Source: CAYJDR01 sp964368965
GTDB lineage: Bacteria; Chrysiogenota; Deferribacteres; Deferribacterales; Mucispirillaceae
Direction of reading: 5' to 3'
Length of the DNA stretch: 21,751 nt
Assembly (NCBI GenBank): GCA_964368965.1
Contig: CAYJDR010000038.1
Span: forward strand, 1 to 21,751
The notes under the pieces: generated by a model
Told to the model about the DNA's origin: nothing
Seen by the model: the letters and a program-made list of their open reading frames with translations, nothing else
Database searches by the model: none
Position numbers and translations under genes: made by a program
Part shown: piece after piece, positions 1 through 7,280 of the stretch
Position numbering within the stretch: the first letter of the stretch is position 1
Layout: each line of letters opens with the position of its first letter

Positions 1-65
1 TCAAGGAGTATACATCACTCATCAAAGTGCTAGGCTCATACCCTCGCAACCAAGACTCAAAATAA
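1..65 (+). CDS. pheA: Prephenate dehydratase (P-protein), C-terminal end only
   Basis: Partial gene entering from the left edge, read in the frame whose codons begin at position 3, stop TAA at 63-65. The visible tail contains SLIKVLGSYPRN. The motif KVLGSYP(R/K) just before the stop is the characteristic end of the ACT regulatory domain of bacterial prephenate dehydratase or chorismate mutase-prephenate dehydratase, which makes phenylpyruvate for phenylalanine synthesis and is feedback inhibited through that domain. Only about 20 residues are visible, so the identification rests on this short motif. The next gene follows about 35 bases downstream in the same direction, with no terminator seen between them. 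Confidence 0.7.
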   Translation, partial: KEYTSLIKVLGSYPRNQDSK

Positions 66-100
66 TATGAGGGGCTACGTAGGGTAGCTTGGTGGATAAA

Positions 101-943
101 ATGAATATTTTAGAGCGTATTAAAAATTTGACAGATTTGACAAAATCAGAAATGTTGCTTGTGCAGTATATTGAGCAAAATTACCCGATGGTTGAAAATA
201 TTGAAGATATTAGTAAAAGTACGGGTGTATCAGTTGCGACGATTAGTAGGTTTGTTAAGAATAAGCTAAAATATCCAAGCTTTTTAACATTGCGCAAAGA
301 TATCAGCACTAACATAAAACAAGAGCTTGCAGCACCGATTGACAAAGTTATGCAAAATGATAATAGTATTGATGATTATGGTATTGCAGAGCATTTTACA
401 ACGTGTACACGCAACCTACAAAATACATTGAGCAGGCTAAACGGGCAGGACTTTGATAAAGCTATAGAGCTACTTGTCGGTGCAAAAAATATATATACAG
501 TTGGTGGTGCTTCGTCAAGTGTTGTTTCAACCCTTTTGTCTATTTATTTAAAGTATATACGCTCAGGTATTCACAATATAAGTTCCGATGTGTCGCTATT
601 TGCACATGATCTGGTTGATATTTGTGAAGATGATGTTCTCGTTGCTGTCGCATATAGCAGGGTGACAAAGATTTCGCACGATAGCGTTAAGCATTTTCAT
701 AACATTGGCGCAAAGGTTATACTTATTACAGACACATTGCAAAGTTCACTAAAACCTTATGTAACGGCCGAAATACCCGTTATTGCAAGTGGAACACCGA
801 TGTTCAATTCAAAAGTTACATCAATTGCTGTTGTTGAGTCAATTTGCTACGGTATGATGAAACACCACAAGAATAAACTTAAAACACGCAGCAAAGCGAT
901 GGAAGATATATTCAAACAATTCAACATGTTTTCAAACAGCTAA
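101..943 (+). CDS. RpiR/MurR-family transcriptional regulator (HTH plus SIS domain)
   Basis: About 280 residues. The N-terminal 75 or so form an RpiR-type helix-turn-helix (LTKSEMLLVQYIEQNY, then STGVSVATISRFVKN). Residues about 120-250 form a SIS sugar-isomerase-like domain with GGASSSVVSTLLS in the phosphate-binding position. Family members bind phosphosugars or other small phosphorylated ligands through SIS and repress or activate a neighbouring catabolic gene. The frame is open from TTG 89, with GTG 92 and ATG 101 as alternatives. I prefer ATG 101 because GGTGG lies 5 bases upstream; GTG 92 preceded by AGGGT is also possible. The lyase gene downstream has its own promoter containing a palindrome, so that lyase is the likely target. 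The ligand cannot be read from sequence. Confidence 0.87.
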   Translation: MNILERIKNLTDLTKSEMLLVQYIEQNYPMVENIEDISKSTGVSVATISRFVKNKLKYPSFLTLRKDISTNIKQELAAPIDKVMQNDNSIDDYGIAEHFTTCTRNLQNTLSRLNGQDFDKAIELLVGAKNIYTVGGASSSVVSTLLSIYLKYIRSGIHNISSDVSLFAHDLVDICEDDVLVAVAYSRVTKISHDSVKHFHNIGAKVILITDTLQSSLKPYVTAEIPVIASGTPMFNSKVTSIAVVESICYGMMKHHKNKLKTRSKAMEDIFKQFNMFSNS

Positions 944-965
944 AAATATTACTATTGCATAGCCC

Positions 966-994
966 TTGACAGTAAATGTAAAATACATTACAAT
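966..994 (+). promoter_or_regulatory. Near-consensus sigma70 promoter of the lyase gene
   Basis: TTGACA at 966-971, exactly 17 bases, then TACAAT at 989-994. Predicted start of transcription is near 1001, giving a leader of about 44 bases before ATG 1045. This is one of the strongest promoter matches in the window. Confidence 0.75.
975..992. promoter_or_regulatory. Palindromic operator candidate within the lyase promoter
   Basis: Two overlapping inverted repeats lie between the -35 and -10 hexamers: AATGTA-aaa-TACATT (975-989) and TGTAA-aataca-TTACA (977-992). The second resembles the TGTAA...TTACA operator described for HexR, an RpiR-family regulator of gammaproteobacteria, but with a 6-base rather than a 5-base centre. 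Its place between the promoter hexamers and next to an RpiR gene suggests repression by that regulator. This is inference. Confidence 0.45.
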
Positions 995-1044
995 CTATAT
1001 TATATAAAGAAAATATTTTTACGTATTGTTATGTTGGGGGAGCT

Positions 1045-2484
1045 ATGTCTGATTTTGTTAATTTTATTGAGCCAAGAGATGAGTTTTTCTGGCTGAGTAA
1101 TATAAATAAAGCTACGATTGTAACTAACTTATCTACTGGGTTTCTTGCTGCAAATGATGCAGCTTTATTTGCGAAAGCGTTGAGCAATGTTATAAAGCAG
1201 GGCCAGCAGAAAGGTGGTGAGCGCCCTAATGCTGCATTGCGTTATGAGCCTTTGTTGATAAAAGAAGCTGGTTATGATATTACGGCTATACATGCGGGCA
1301 GAAGTTCTCAAGATATTCATGCAACGTTTCGTGCTGCAATTTTACGTGATGATTTATTGTCGCTTGCAAAAGAGCTGAATGATGTTATGCAGTCTTTACT
1401 AAACTTGGCTAGTGAACATGTTGATACAATTGTTCCTAGTTATACAAACGGTGTTGTTGCTCAACCTACTACATATGCTCATTATTTGCTAGGCTTTTAT
1501 AAAGCTTTTGAGCGTGATGCTGAGCGTATCAGGCAAGTGTATGATAGGTTTAATAAATGTGCTATGGGTACTACTGTTTTAAACGGTACAAGCTGGAACT
1601 TAGATAGAGGGAAAATGAGTGATTACCTAGGTTTCGCAGATATCGTTGAAAATGCATATGATGCTGCTCAGCTTGCCTCTGTCGACAACCCTATTGAAGT
1701 TGGCGCTGTTGTACAAGGCATAGCAATTCACATTGGATTATTTGTTGAAGATTTATTGCCACAATATTCGCAAACTAGGCCTTGGATTTTGCTTGATAGG
1801 GGGGCTACATATGCATCTACAGCTATGCCTCAAAAACGTAACCCTGGTGTAATCAACGATACAAGAATGAAAGCATCGCAAGCGTTGTCTGCTGGGTTTT
1901 CAGTTGCAATTACAGCCCACAATATAACCCCAGGTATGCCTGACCCTAAATCAGTTGCAGATAATAAACGCATGGTATGCTCGGCGCTTGATGCTTTGAA
2001 ATCTTTAGGTAATGTGATATCATCATTAAATATCAATAAATCAAGAGCACTAGAAGAGGTGAATAGCGATTGGGTATCATCTCAAGAGCTTGCAGATATC
2101 TTGATGCGCGATTACAGTGTATCGTTTAGGCTTGGGCATCATTATGCATCAAAGCTTGTTGATTATGGGCGTTCAAAAAATATCAAACCACTAGATTTTC
2201 CATATTCCGAAGCGAAAAAAATATATAAAGATATAATGAATGAGCATAACATAGATATGGAGCTTCCTTTATCTGAAAAAAGCTTTAACGATGCATTAAA
2301 CCCTGTTTATGTCATCAATAATAGGGCAACAAAAGGCAGTGCAAACCCTGATGAAGTTAAACATATGCTTGATAATGCGATTAAGCAATTAAACACAAAT
2401 GTCGAGTGGGTTGAAGCGAGCGTTGCTAGCATTGATAATGCATTATCAACCCTCGATAACGAGTTTGAAAAGATATTAGCTTAG
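1045..2484 (+). CDS. Argininosuccinate lyase / fumarase superfamily enzyme, divergent paralogue
   Basis: 479 residues, the usual length for this homotetrameric superfamily of elimination enzymes that cleave C-N or C-O bonds with release of fumarate or a related acid. Conserved region 1 is seen as GRSSQD (85-90). Region 2 is PSYTNGVVAQP (131-141). Region 3 is the mobile-loop signature STAMPQKRNP (258-267), with the catalytic serine position (Ser258) and the lysine six residues on (Lys264) kept. In argininosuccinate lyases region 2 reads YTHLQ and supplies a catalytic His; here that position is Asn135. No arg genes are adjacent, and an RpiR regulator precedes it, so a catabolic or amino-acid-conjugate lyase (the EDDS-lyase type is one relative) is more likely than arginine synthesis. 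The substrate is unknown. A purine-rich Shine-Dalgarno (GGGGGAG) directly precedes ATG 1045. It ends one base from the opposing lptF-like gene. Confidence 0.8.
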   Translation: MSDFVNFIEPRDEFFWLSNINKATIVTNLSTGFLAANDAALFAKALSNVIKQGQQKGGERPNAALRYEPLLIKEAGYDITAIHAGRSSQDIHATFRAAILRDDLLSLAKELNDVMQSLLNLASEHVDTIVPSYTNGVVAQPTTYAHYLLGFYKAFERDAERIRQVYDRFNKCAMGTTVLNGTSWNLDRGKMSDYLGFADIVENAYDAAQLASVDNPIEVGAVVQGIAIHIGLFVEDLLPQYSQTRPWILLDRGATYASTAMPQKRNPGVINDTRMKASQALSAGFSVAITAHNITPGMPDPKSVADNKRMVCSALDALKSLGNVISSLNINKSRALEEVNSDWVSSQELADILMRDYSVSFRLGHHYASKLVDYGRSKNIKPLDFPYSEAKKIYKDIMNEHNIDMELPLSEKSFNDALNPVYVINNRATKGSANPDEVKHMLDNAIKQLNTNVEWVEASVASIDNALSTLDNEFEKILA

Positions 2485-2485
2485 C

Positions 2486-3538
2486 TTATTTTCTAAGCAT
2501 ATTTACCCTGAAAGCAAGTATCGCAAGCAACACTAAATTAGGCACCCATGCTAGCAATAGTGGCGATACTGGCACTTTCGCAACTGAACTCTCTAAATAT
2601 AGCAACAGCATGTTAAATATGAACGCTATCAATATCGCATAAAGCACACCGTAAGATTTAGTTGTCCTGCTAGAGAACACGCCAAACGTAAACCCAAGTA
2701 TAGCTAATATGATAGCCGTTGCAGGCATAGATAGTCGTTTAGATAGCTCAAATGCTAGTGCTTTATCTGTGCCCATTTGTTGCTTTAGGTCAGACATGCT
2801 CATAGTTGCAACGCTGTCGATAGCGTCTGCGAAGTCGATATTTAGTGGTATGTTTATGGACATATTATCGAAGTTGATGCTTGTGATTTTTTCTTCATCG
2901 TCAATAGTTGTTATTTTCCCGTCATAGAAAAACATCTCTATAGAGTGGTCAGGTGTAGGGAATATCTTACCTGTTTTTGCCGATACGATTGTGTCGTCAT
3001 CTGTTCTGATGAGTACGATATCGTTGAAATGGAAATCGTCGATTTTCTTTTTAACGTATAGTTGCATGCTTGCTAAGTCGGTATACAGTTCGTTTTCACG
3101 TAGGTCTTTAAGCGATATATTTTCAACGATTTTATTGATGTTGTTGAACGCAAGTGTTGTGCCTTTAACAGCTAAGTAAGAGTTCATAAGCAGGCAAAGT
3201 GCACCAGCAAACAAACCAAACAATATGATAGGGCGAAGCAGCGCGCCAATACTTGCGCCGATAGCACGCAACGCTACTAGCTCTGAGTCGGCAGAGAGCC
3301 TGCTGAACGCGATGAGCGTGCCAAACAAGCATGATAGCGGGAGCGTGATTGATAGCACCGATGGCATGAGGTAGACAACTGTTTGCGCAATTACAACAAA
3401 CGGTACATTCTTCGCAAAGAATAAGTCTGCAAGCTCAACAAGTTGCTCTAACATAAGTAAGAAAACTAAAAAGAAGTTCGTCAATATGAATATCGGTAAA
3501 ATCTCTTTAAGTGTGTATGATATAGTTCTGATGCTCAT
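2486..3538 (-). CDS. lptF: LptF/LptG-family lipopolysaccharide export permease, probably LptF
   Basis: 350 residues, YjgP/YjgQ (PF03739) family. LptF and LptG are the membrane subunits of the LptB2FG ABC transporter, which lifts lipopolysaccharide from the inner membrane into the periplasmic Lpt bridge. Seen here: three N-terminal transmembrane segments (about 12-35, 52-78, 95-122), a soluble periplasmic region (about 125-255) with alternating beta-type sequence as in the jellyroll domain, and three C-terminal segments (about 270-345). The stretch ITLPLSCLFGTLIAFSRLSADSEL matches the conserved region after the second segment and is closer to LptF than LptG. The ATG is 6 bases after the stop of the upstream small gene, with no strong Shine-Dalgarno, which suggests translational coupling. 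No lptG or lptB is in the window. Confidence 0.85.
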   Translation of the reverse strand: MSIRTISYTLKEILPIFILTNFFLVFLLMLEQLVELADLFFAKNVPFVVIAQTVVYLMPSVLSITLPLSCLFGTLIAFSRLSADSELVALRAIGASIGALLRPIILFGLFAGALCLLMNSYLAVKGTTLAFNNINKIVENISLKDLRENELYTDLASMQLYVKKKIDDFHFNDIVLIRTDDDTIVSAKTGKIFPTPDHSIEMFFYDGKITTIDDEEKITSINFDNMSINIPLNIDFADAIDSVATMSMSDLKQQMGTDKALAFELSKRLSMPATAIILAILGFTFGVFSSRTTKSYGVLYAILIAFIFNMLLLYLESSVAKVPVSPLLLAWVPNLVLLAILAFRVNMLRK

Positions 3539-3544
3539 TATATA

Positions 3545-3874
3545 TTATGTTCTCGAGTCAAATTTGCGTGCAGCAGTATAGCGTGAGGGTTTATAGGCTT
3601 TCGTAACTTTGCTTTTGCCAAGGTTTGCAATAGCTGTTGAAACTTCTTTTTTATGTGCATTTAATTTTTCTGCAAGTTTTTCTATAAGTGTTTTTAGGTT
3701 ATCTAGCTTAGCGTGGTCGATATCATCTGATTTTTCAATGATTTGTTGTAGCTGTGTGAAGTAATTGTTGAAGATTGATGAGTATTCCATCATGTCGTCA
3801 ATGCGTGTGGCTTCGAGTGTTTTTTCGGCTTGTTGTTCGCATTGTTTCAGCATTGTTTCAAAGTTTGTGTTCAT
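3545..3874 (-). CDS. Small coiled-coil protein of unknown function (possibly FlgN/FliT-like)
   Basis: 109 residues, almost wholly helical with heptad-like hydrophobic spacing (about 1-85), then a basic, aromatic tail AYKPSRYTAARKFDSRT. No signal peptide or membrane segment, so cytoplasmic. Short helical proteins with a tail of this kind occur among flagellar export chaperones of the FlgN/FliT type, and the organism has chemotaxis; this is a weak resemblance and I do not claim the function. The start is supported by GAGAGG six bases upstream and by a clear promoter (TTGATT-17-TATATT) about 27 bases before that. It is the first gene of a two-gene unit with the LptF-like permease, which begins 6 bases after its stop. 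Confidence 0.7.
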   Translation of the reverse strand: MNTNFETMLKQCEQQAEKTLEATRIDDMMEYSSIFNNYFTQLQQIIEKSDDIDHAKLDNLKTLIEKLAEKLNAHKKEVSTAIANLGKSKVTKAYKPSRYTAARKFDSRT

Positions 3875-3907
3875 GATGGCCTCTCATAAGCTAAGTGTTT
3901 ATAAGCG

Positions 3908-3936
3908 AATATAAAAGAAATTTACACTAAAATCAA
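3908..3936 (-). promoter_or_regulatory. Promoter of the coiled-coil / lptF unit
   Basis: On the minus strand TTGATT (3936-3931), 17 bases, TATATT (3913-3908). Predicted transcription start near 3901, 27 bases before ATG 3874. The hexamers and spacing are identical to those of the leuB promoter in this window. Confidence 0.6.
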
Positions 3937-3966
3937 CAACCGTGTGATAGTTTTGTAATATTTTTA

Positions 3967-3994
3967 TTGTAAATAGTGGATTGTCTGATATAAT
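3967..3994 (+). promoter_or_regulatory. Promoter of arsR
   Basis: TTGTAA (3967-3972), 16 bases, perfect TATAAT (3989-3994). The arsR ATG is at 4022, preceded by GAGG at 4009-4012. No clear ArsR-type palindrome overlaps it, so autoregulation is not visible here. Confidence 0.6.
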
Positions 3995-4021
3995 CAAGGA
4001 AATCTTACGAGGTAACCCAAC

Positions 4022-4345
4022 ATGCAAAAAGAAAAAGCAGCCAAAATATTTGAAGCACTATCATCACCTATTAGGCTAGATATATTTAGATTACTTGTGT
4101 CATACAGACCAGAAGGCATTGTCGCTGGGCAAATCTCGGAGATATTAAGCATTAAGCCAAACAATTTATCGTTCCACTTGAAAGCGCTACAACATATTGG
4201 GCTTGTTGATAGTGTTCAAGAGGGTAGGTTCAATAGGTATATTGCGAACATAGATGAAATGAACGCAGTTGTTAAATACCTCACTAGCGAATGTTGCGCC
4301 AACTCTGATAAAAAAACAACTGCATGTAAAAAATTAAGCGACTAA
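4022..4345 (+). CDS. arsR: ArsR/SmtB-family metalloregulator, probable arsenic sensor
   Basis: 107 residues. It has a winged helix-turn-helix of the ArsR type: ALSSPIRLDIFRLL (helices 1-2), then QISEILSIKPNNLSFHLKAL (recognition helix about 43-57), then the beta-hairpin wing GRFNRYIANI. It should act as a cytoplasmic homodimeric repressor released by metalloid binding. The C-terminal part carries Cys91-Cys92 and Cys102. A Cys-Cys pair plus a third Cys near the C-terminus is the As(III) site of the Acidithiobacillus-type ArsR (C95, C96, C102), rather than the CxVCxxC site of the E. coli plasmid type. The last 12 bases overlap the 3' end of the opposing arsP gene. The likely target is the arsP promoter, about 1.1 kb away. 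Confidence 0.85.
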   Translation: MQKEKAAKIFEALSSPIRLDIFRLLVSYRPEGIVAGQISEILSIKPNNLSFHLKALQHIGLVDSVQEGRFNRYIANIDEMNAVVKYLTSECCANSDKKTTACKKLSD

Positions 4346-5386
4346 AACTAAGTAAGGTGATACTACGTTAAGTAGCCAACCCATCAGCACAAACAGCACA
4401 AACATCACCAAAACGAACCTTACAATAAGTTCTGTTTTCATCACTTGTTTAAGCATGATAAGCTCAGGCAACGATAATGCAACTGCACTCATTGAAAGTG
4501 CCATAGTCGTACCAACAGGCATGCTGTTGCCGATTAAACTTTCAACAATAGGCATAACACCTGTAGCGTTCGTATATAAAGGGATACCAAGCAACACAGC
4601 GCCAGGAACTGCAAGCCAGTTATCAGCATTTAAGTGCTCTATAATGAACTCTTCAGGCACATACCCGTGCAACAATGCGCCAATACCTACACCGACGATA
4701 ACCCATTTCCAGATACGCTTAGTGATGTCACGCATTTCTGTATATGCAAACTCGTGCCTGTCAGCTAGTGAGAATTTAGTTTTAACATCCATCATTTTAA
4801 CATCGCCAAAGTCTTTTTGTAGATAGTCTTGCAAAAAGCGTTCAGCTTTAAGTTTGTTCATGATCACGCCACCAAGGATACCCATACTTAAGCCGATAAG
4901 TACATATACAACTGTAAATTTCCAGCCGAGCATACCCAGCAAGATAATTACAGCGACTTCGTTAATTATAGGCGAAGTGATTAGGAACGTCATTGTCATT
5001 CCGAGAGGTATTTTAGCCGTTGTGAACCCTATGAATAAAGGAACACTTGAGCAAGAGCAAAATGGCGTAACCGAACCAAAAATCGCAGCAGATGAATAGC
5101 CAACTATGCTATGTTTCCCAACTAAGAAGTTCCTCACACGCTCAACACTAAGCGATGCACGCACAAACCCAATGACATATATTAGCATAACCATCAATAG
5201 TAAAATCTTTGCCGTATCATACAGAAAGAAGTGGACAGCTTTGCCAAGCTTCGCCTCTGGCTCCATCTGAAAAATAGTATATGTGATGAAATCCGCAGCA
5301 GGTATCAATGAAGAATATGCAGCGTACCACACCGCAAATGTGCCTATTGCAATAAAAATATATTTATAGTTAAGTTTGTTATCCAT
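4334..5386 (-). CDS. arsP: ArsP-like permease (DUF318/UPF0718), probable organoarsenical efflux
   Basis: 350 residues, with about eight hydrophobic segments in two halves separated by a charged cytoplasmic loop (about 180-225). The segment TPFCSCSSVPLF (107-118) is the conserved cysteine motif of the DUF318 permease family, and ITSPIINE follows in the next helix. Characterised members (ArsP) export trivalent organoarsenicals such as methylarsenite across the inner membrane; other members are uncharacterised, so arsenic specificity rests on the converging arsR gene. The ATG has GGAG eight bases upstream and a consensus-like promoter covered by an inverted repeat. Unusually, regulator and permease are tail-to-tail and overlap by 12 bases, so read-through could produce antisense RNA on either gene. 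Confidence 0.82.
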   Translation of the reverse strand: MDNKLNYKYIFIAIGTFAVWYAAYSSLIPAADFITYTIFQMEPEAKLGKAVHFFLYDTAKILLLMVMLIYVIGFVRASLSVERVRNFLVGKHSIVGYSSAAIFGSVTPFCSCSSVPLFIGFTTAKIPLGMTMTFLITSPIINEVAVIILLGMLGWKFTVVYVLIGLSMGILGGVIMNKLKAERFLQDYLQKDFGDVKMMDVKTKFSLADRHEFAYTEMRDITKRIWKWVIVGVGIGALLHGYVPEEFIIEHLNADNWLAVPGAVLLGIPLYTNATGVMPIVESLIGNSMPVGTTMALSMSAVALSLPELIMLKQVMKTELIVRFVLVMFVLFVLMGWLLNVVSPYLVLVA

Positions 5387-5405
5387 TATTATGCTCCATG
5401 TGAGT

Positions 5406-5442
5406 ATATTTCAAATGTAGTTGAACAATTGAAATATGTCAA
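5406..5442 (-). promoter_or_regulatory. arsP promoter with overlapping inverted-repeat operator
   Basis: Minus-strand promoter: TTGACA (5442-5437), 17 bases, TACATT (5419-5414), transcription start near 5408. A perfect 9-base inverted repeat, ATATTTCAA (5406-5414) and TTGAAATAT (5429-5437), brackets the -10 and spacer. Inside it is a shorter pair, TCAA (5411-5414) and TTGA (5421-5424), six bases apart, a layout like known ArsR/SmtB sites. It is a good candidate operator for the ArsR encoded at 4022. Confidence 0.6.
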
Positions 5443-5470
5443 GGGGAAATTTTAAATTGAGTAAATTTCT

Positions 5471-5499
5471 TTGACAGTGTAAGCGTTCAGGTGTGATAT
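5471..5499 (+). promoter_or_regulatory. Promoter of the radical SAM gene
   Basis: TTGACA (5471-5476), 17 bases, TGATAT (5494-5499; three of six bases match the -10 consensus). Predicted start near 5506, leaving a leader of about 80 bases before GTG 5586. It is back to back with the arsP promoter; the two -35 boxes are 28 bases apart. Confidence 0.5.
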
Positions 5500-5585
5500 T
5501 TTATTTTAGAGATAATAGCGCTTGTAATATCTCGTAAAACGATATATCATGCTTTGATTGTCAAAAATATTATAGAGAGATTATC

Positions 5586-7220
5586 GTGAGATTAGGTTTA
5601 ATAAATATTACTTATGACATGTTTTCATTCAAGCCTGCGGAATCGTCGCTTGCCGTTTCGTCGTTTCAATATAACTTGATGACGCAAGGGTTTGTCAATA
5701 TTTCCTTTTTCCCTAGGCCGAAAGAATATGTCACGATTGATAATATATACGACAAGTTTAAAGTGTTCCTTAAATCTAACGAGTGTGCAGTTTATGCATT
5801 TTCTTGTTGGTCAAATTCGTTCGCGTTCGTGCGTGACCTTGCAATCATCACTAGAAACATACACCCAAATGCGCTTATTGTCGCTGGTGGTGTCCACTTC
5901 CAAGATAACGAAAGCATTGTTGAGTGCCTAGAAGACGGTCTGTTTGATATCGTTTTTTCTGGTGGTGGCGATGCTTTTATTGAGTTCTGCCTAGGCTACA
6001 TGCACACAAAAGATATAAACGTCATTAAAGATAACACAGGCATAACAATTGCACCTATGCCAGCTAGTAATGGATATAATTATATCAACTCTAGGCAACC
6101 ACTTCTTGATGGCCACTCGTCGATGTCTTATCCGCTTTTACCAGTCACATATGAAGAAAACGGCAAACACGAAGTGCATGTCATGTTTAATGACCAATGC
6201 TACAATAATTGTGACTATTGCTCCGTATATAAGTATAGCTTATCTGATAATGCTTGTACGAAAACATTGTACTTGTTATTTGCGCAGATGGATTATATCA
6301 GGGGCGGCTATAAAGGTGAGGTTACGATCTCTATATTCGACTCTAGCCCGTTCCAACCAGCGCATAAAGCTGCAACGCTAGAGAGGCTTGAAGCTATACT
6401 CGAGCATGACCGAAACATCTGCTTTAAAATGTTTTGTGACCCCGAAGATATTAACGATGACTTTGTAAAAGTAGTTGAAAAATATAAGATAAAAACGCTC
6501 CTCATTGGGCGTGATAGCGTCGCAGAGGACGAATTTCTCGGCAGAAGGGTGCATGGCAAACTGCGTACCAGAGTTATGCTCGATAGCGAATATTATGACT
6601 TCAAACTATTTGTAGACGAGCTAAAAGCGCAAAACTTGCAAATAGATATTTATGTCGGCTATATTATATCGCCGTTCCACTCTGATAAGAACGCTAAAAA
6701 AATGCTATATGAAGTTAGAGAATACCTTGAGATGTCAAACGATAGTGTTGTGGTGCACCCTAGCTTGTTTATATTGAACCCTTATAAGTCTACGCACTTA
6801 TACGCACTTGCTAGAGATTTAATGAAGCAGAGCGTATCTGAGTACCACTTCCCAAACCCTAACGTATGGGACGAAACACTTGCATCATTCGATTTTATGG
6901 AGTATATCAGGTTTATCGTATCGCCTAACTTAGGTGGCAGGCATAACCATTTAGCGTTTAATTTGTTGCGATATGTTGTTGAGAAGTGTTATGGCGACGT
7001 TGTCGACGAGCCGTTTGACCTAACTGAAACAGAGCAAGATATCTATAAATATTTGATTTCAATGCTCCATGACACATCACCTAAAGATGATAAAGCGTTG
7101 CTGTATGTTCTTGGTGCGTTGCCGCAATATGTTGCGCCAGGTAAATCGTCATCAATCGTGTTGAATAATATCGTTGGTGATATTATTTATAGTGATAGTT
7201 TTATCCAGTTCATTGTTTAA
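5586..7220 (+). CDS. Cobalamin-binding-type radical SAM protein, function unknown
   Basis: 544 residues. An N-terminal Rossmann-like region (about 1-150) has the pattern of B12-binding domains fused to radical SAM enzymes (CAVYAFSCWSNSF, LIVAGGVHFQDN, DIVFSGGGDAFIEF). The DxHxxG cobalamin-ligand motif is not seen, as is usual for this class. The radical SAM cluster motif CYNNCDYC (Cys205, Cys209, Cys212; CxxxCxxC) follows, then a partial TIM-barrel and a C-terminal region of about 150 residues I do not recognise. Family members bind a 4Fe-4S cluster and S-adenosylmethionine to start radical chemistry (methylation, ring rearrangement, methylthiolation). The substrate cannot be inferred: it is a single-gene unit between arsP and a terminator. 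Start GTG 5586 is preceded by AGAGAGA five bases upstream. A cytoplasmic location is expected. Confidence 0.82.
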   Translation: MRLGLINITYDMFSFKPAESSLAVSSFQYNLMTQGFVNISFFPRPKEYVTIDNIYDKFKVFLKSNECAVYAFSCWSNSFAFVRDLAIITRNIHPNALIVAGGVHFQDNESIVECLEDGLFDIVFSGGGDAFIEFCLGYMHTKDINVIKDNTGITIAPMPASNGYNYINSRQPLLDGHSSMSYPLLPVTYEENGKHEVHVMFNDQCYNNCDYCSVYKYSLSDNACTKTLYLLFAQMDYIRGGYKGEVTISIFDSSPFQPAHKAATLERLEAILEHDRNICFKMFCDPEDINDDFVKVVEKYKIKTLLIGRDSVAEDEFLGRRVHGKLRTRVMLDSEYYDFKLFVDELKAQNLQIDIYVGYIISPFHSDKNAKKMLYEVREYLEMSNDSVVVHPSLFILNPYKSTHLYALARDLMKQSVSEYHFPNPNVWDETLASFDFMEYIRFIVSPNLGGRHNHLAFNLLRYVVEKCYGDVVDEPFDLTETEQDIYKYLISMLHDTSPKDDKALLYVLGALPQYVAPGKSSSIVLNNIVGDIIYSDSFIQFIV

Positions 7221-7242
7221 TTGTTCTTAAAAATATGCAAAT

Positions 7243-7280
7243 AAAAAAGGCGTGAGATTTTGTCCCACGCCATTATTTTT
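7243..7280. terminator. Bidirectional intrinsic terminator between radical SAM gene and PAP2 gene
   Basis: GGCGTGAGA (7249-7257) pairs with TCCCACGCC (7263-7271) with one mismatch and a 5-base loop. A-rich sequence precedes it and a T-rich run follows, so it can stop transcription from both converging genes. Confidence 0.8.

Noticed and set aside
4455..5099. Two plus-strand frames of 123 and 81 codons
   Set aside because: Both are shadows within arsP, whose family motif and promoter are clear.
5500..5585. Possible cobalamin or SAM riboswitch before the radical SAM gene
   Set aside because: The leader is only about 80 bases, AT-rich, and shows no B12-box or SAM-riboswitch core that I can see.
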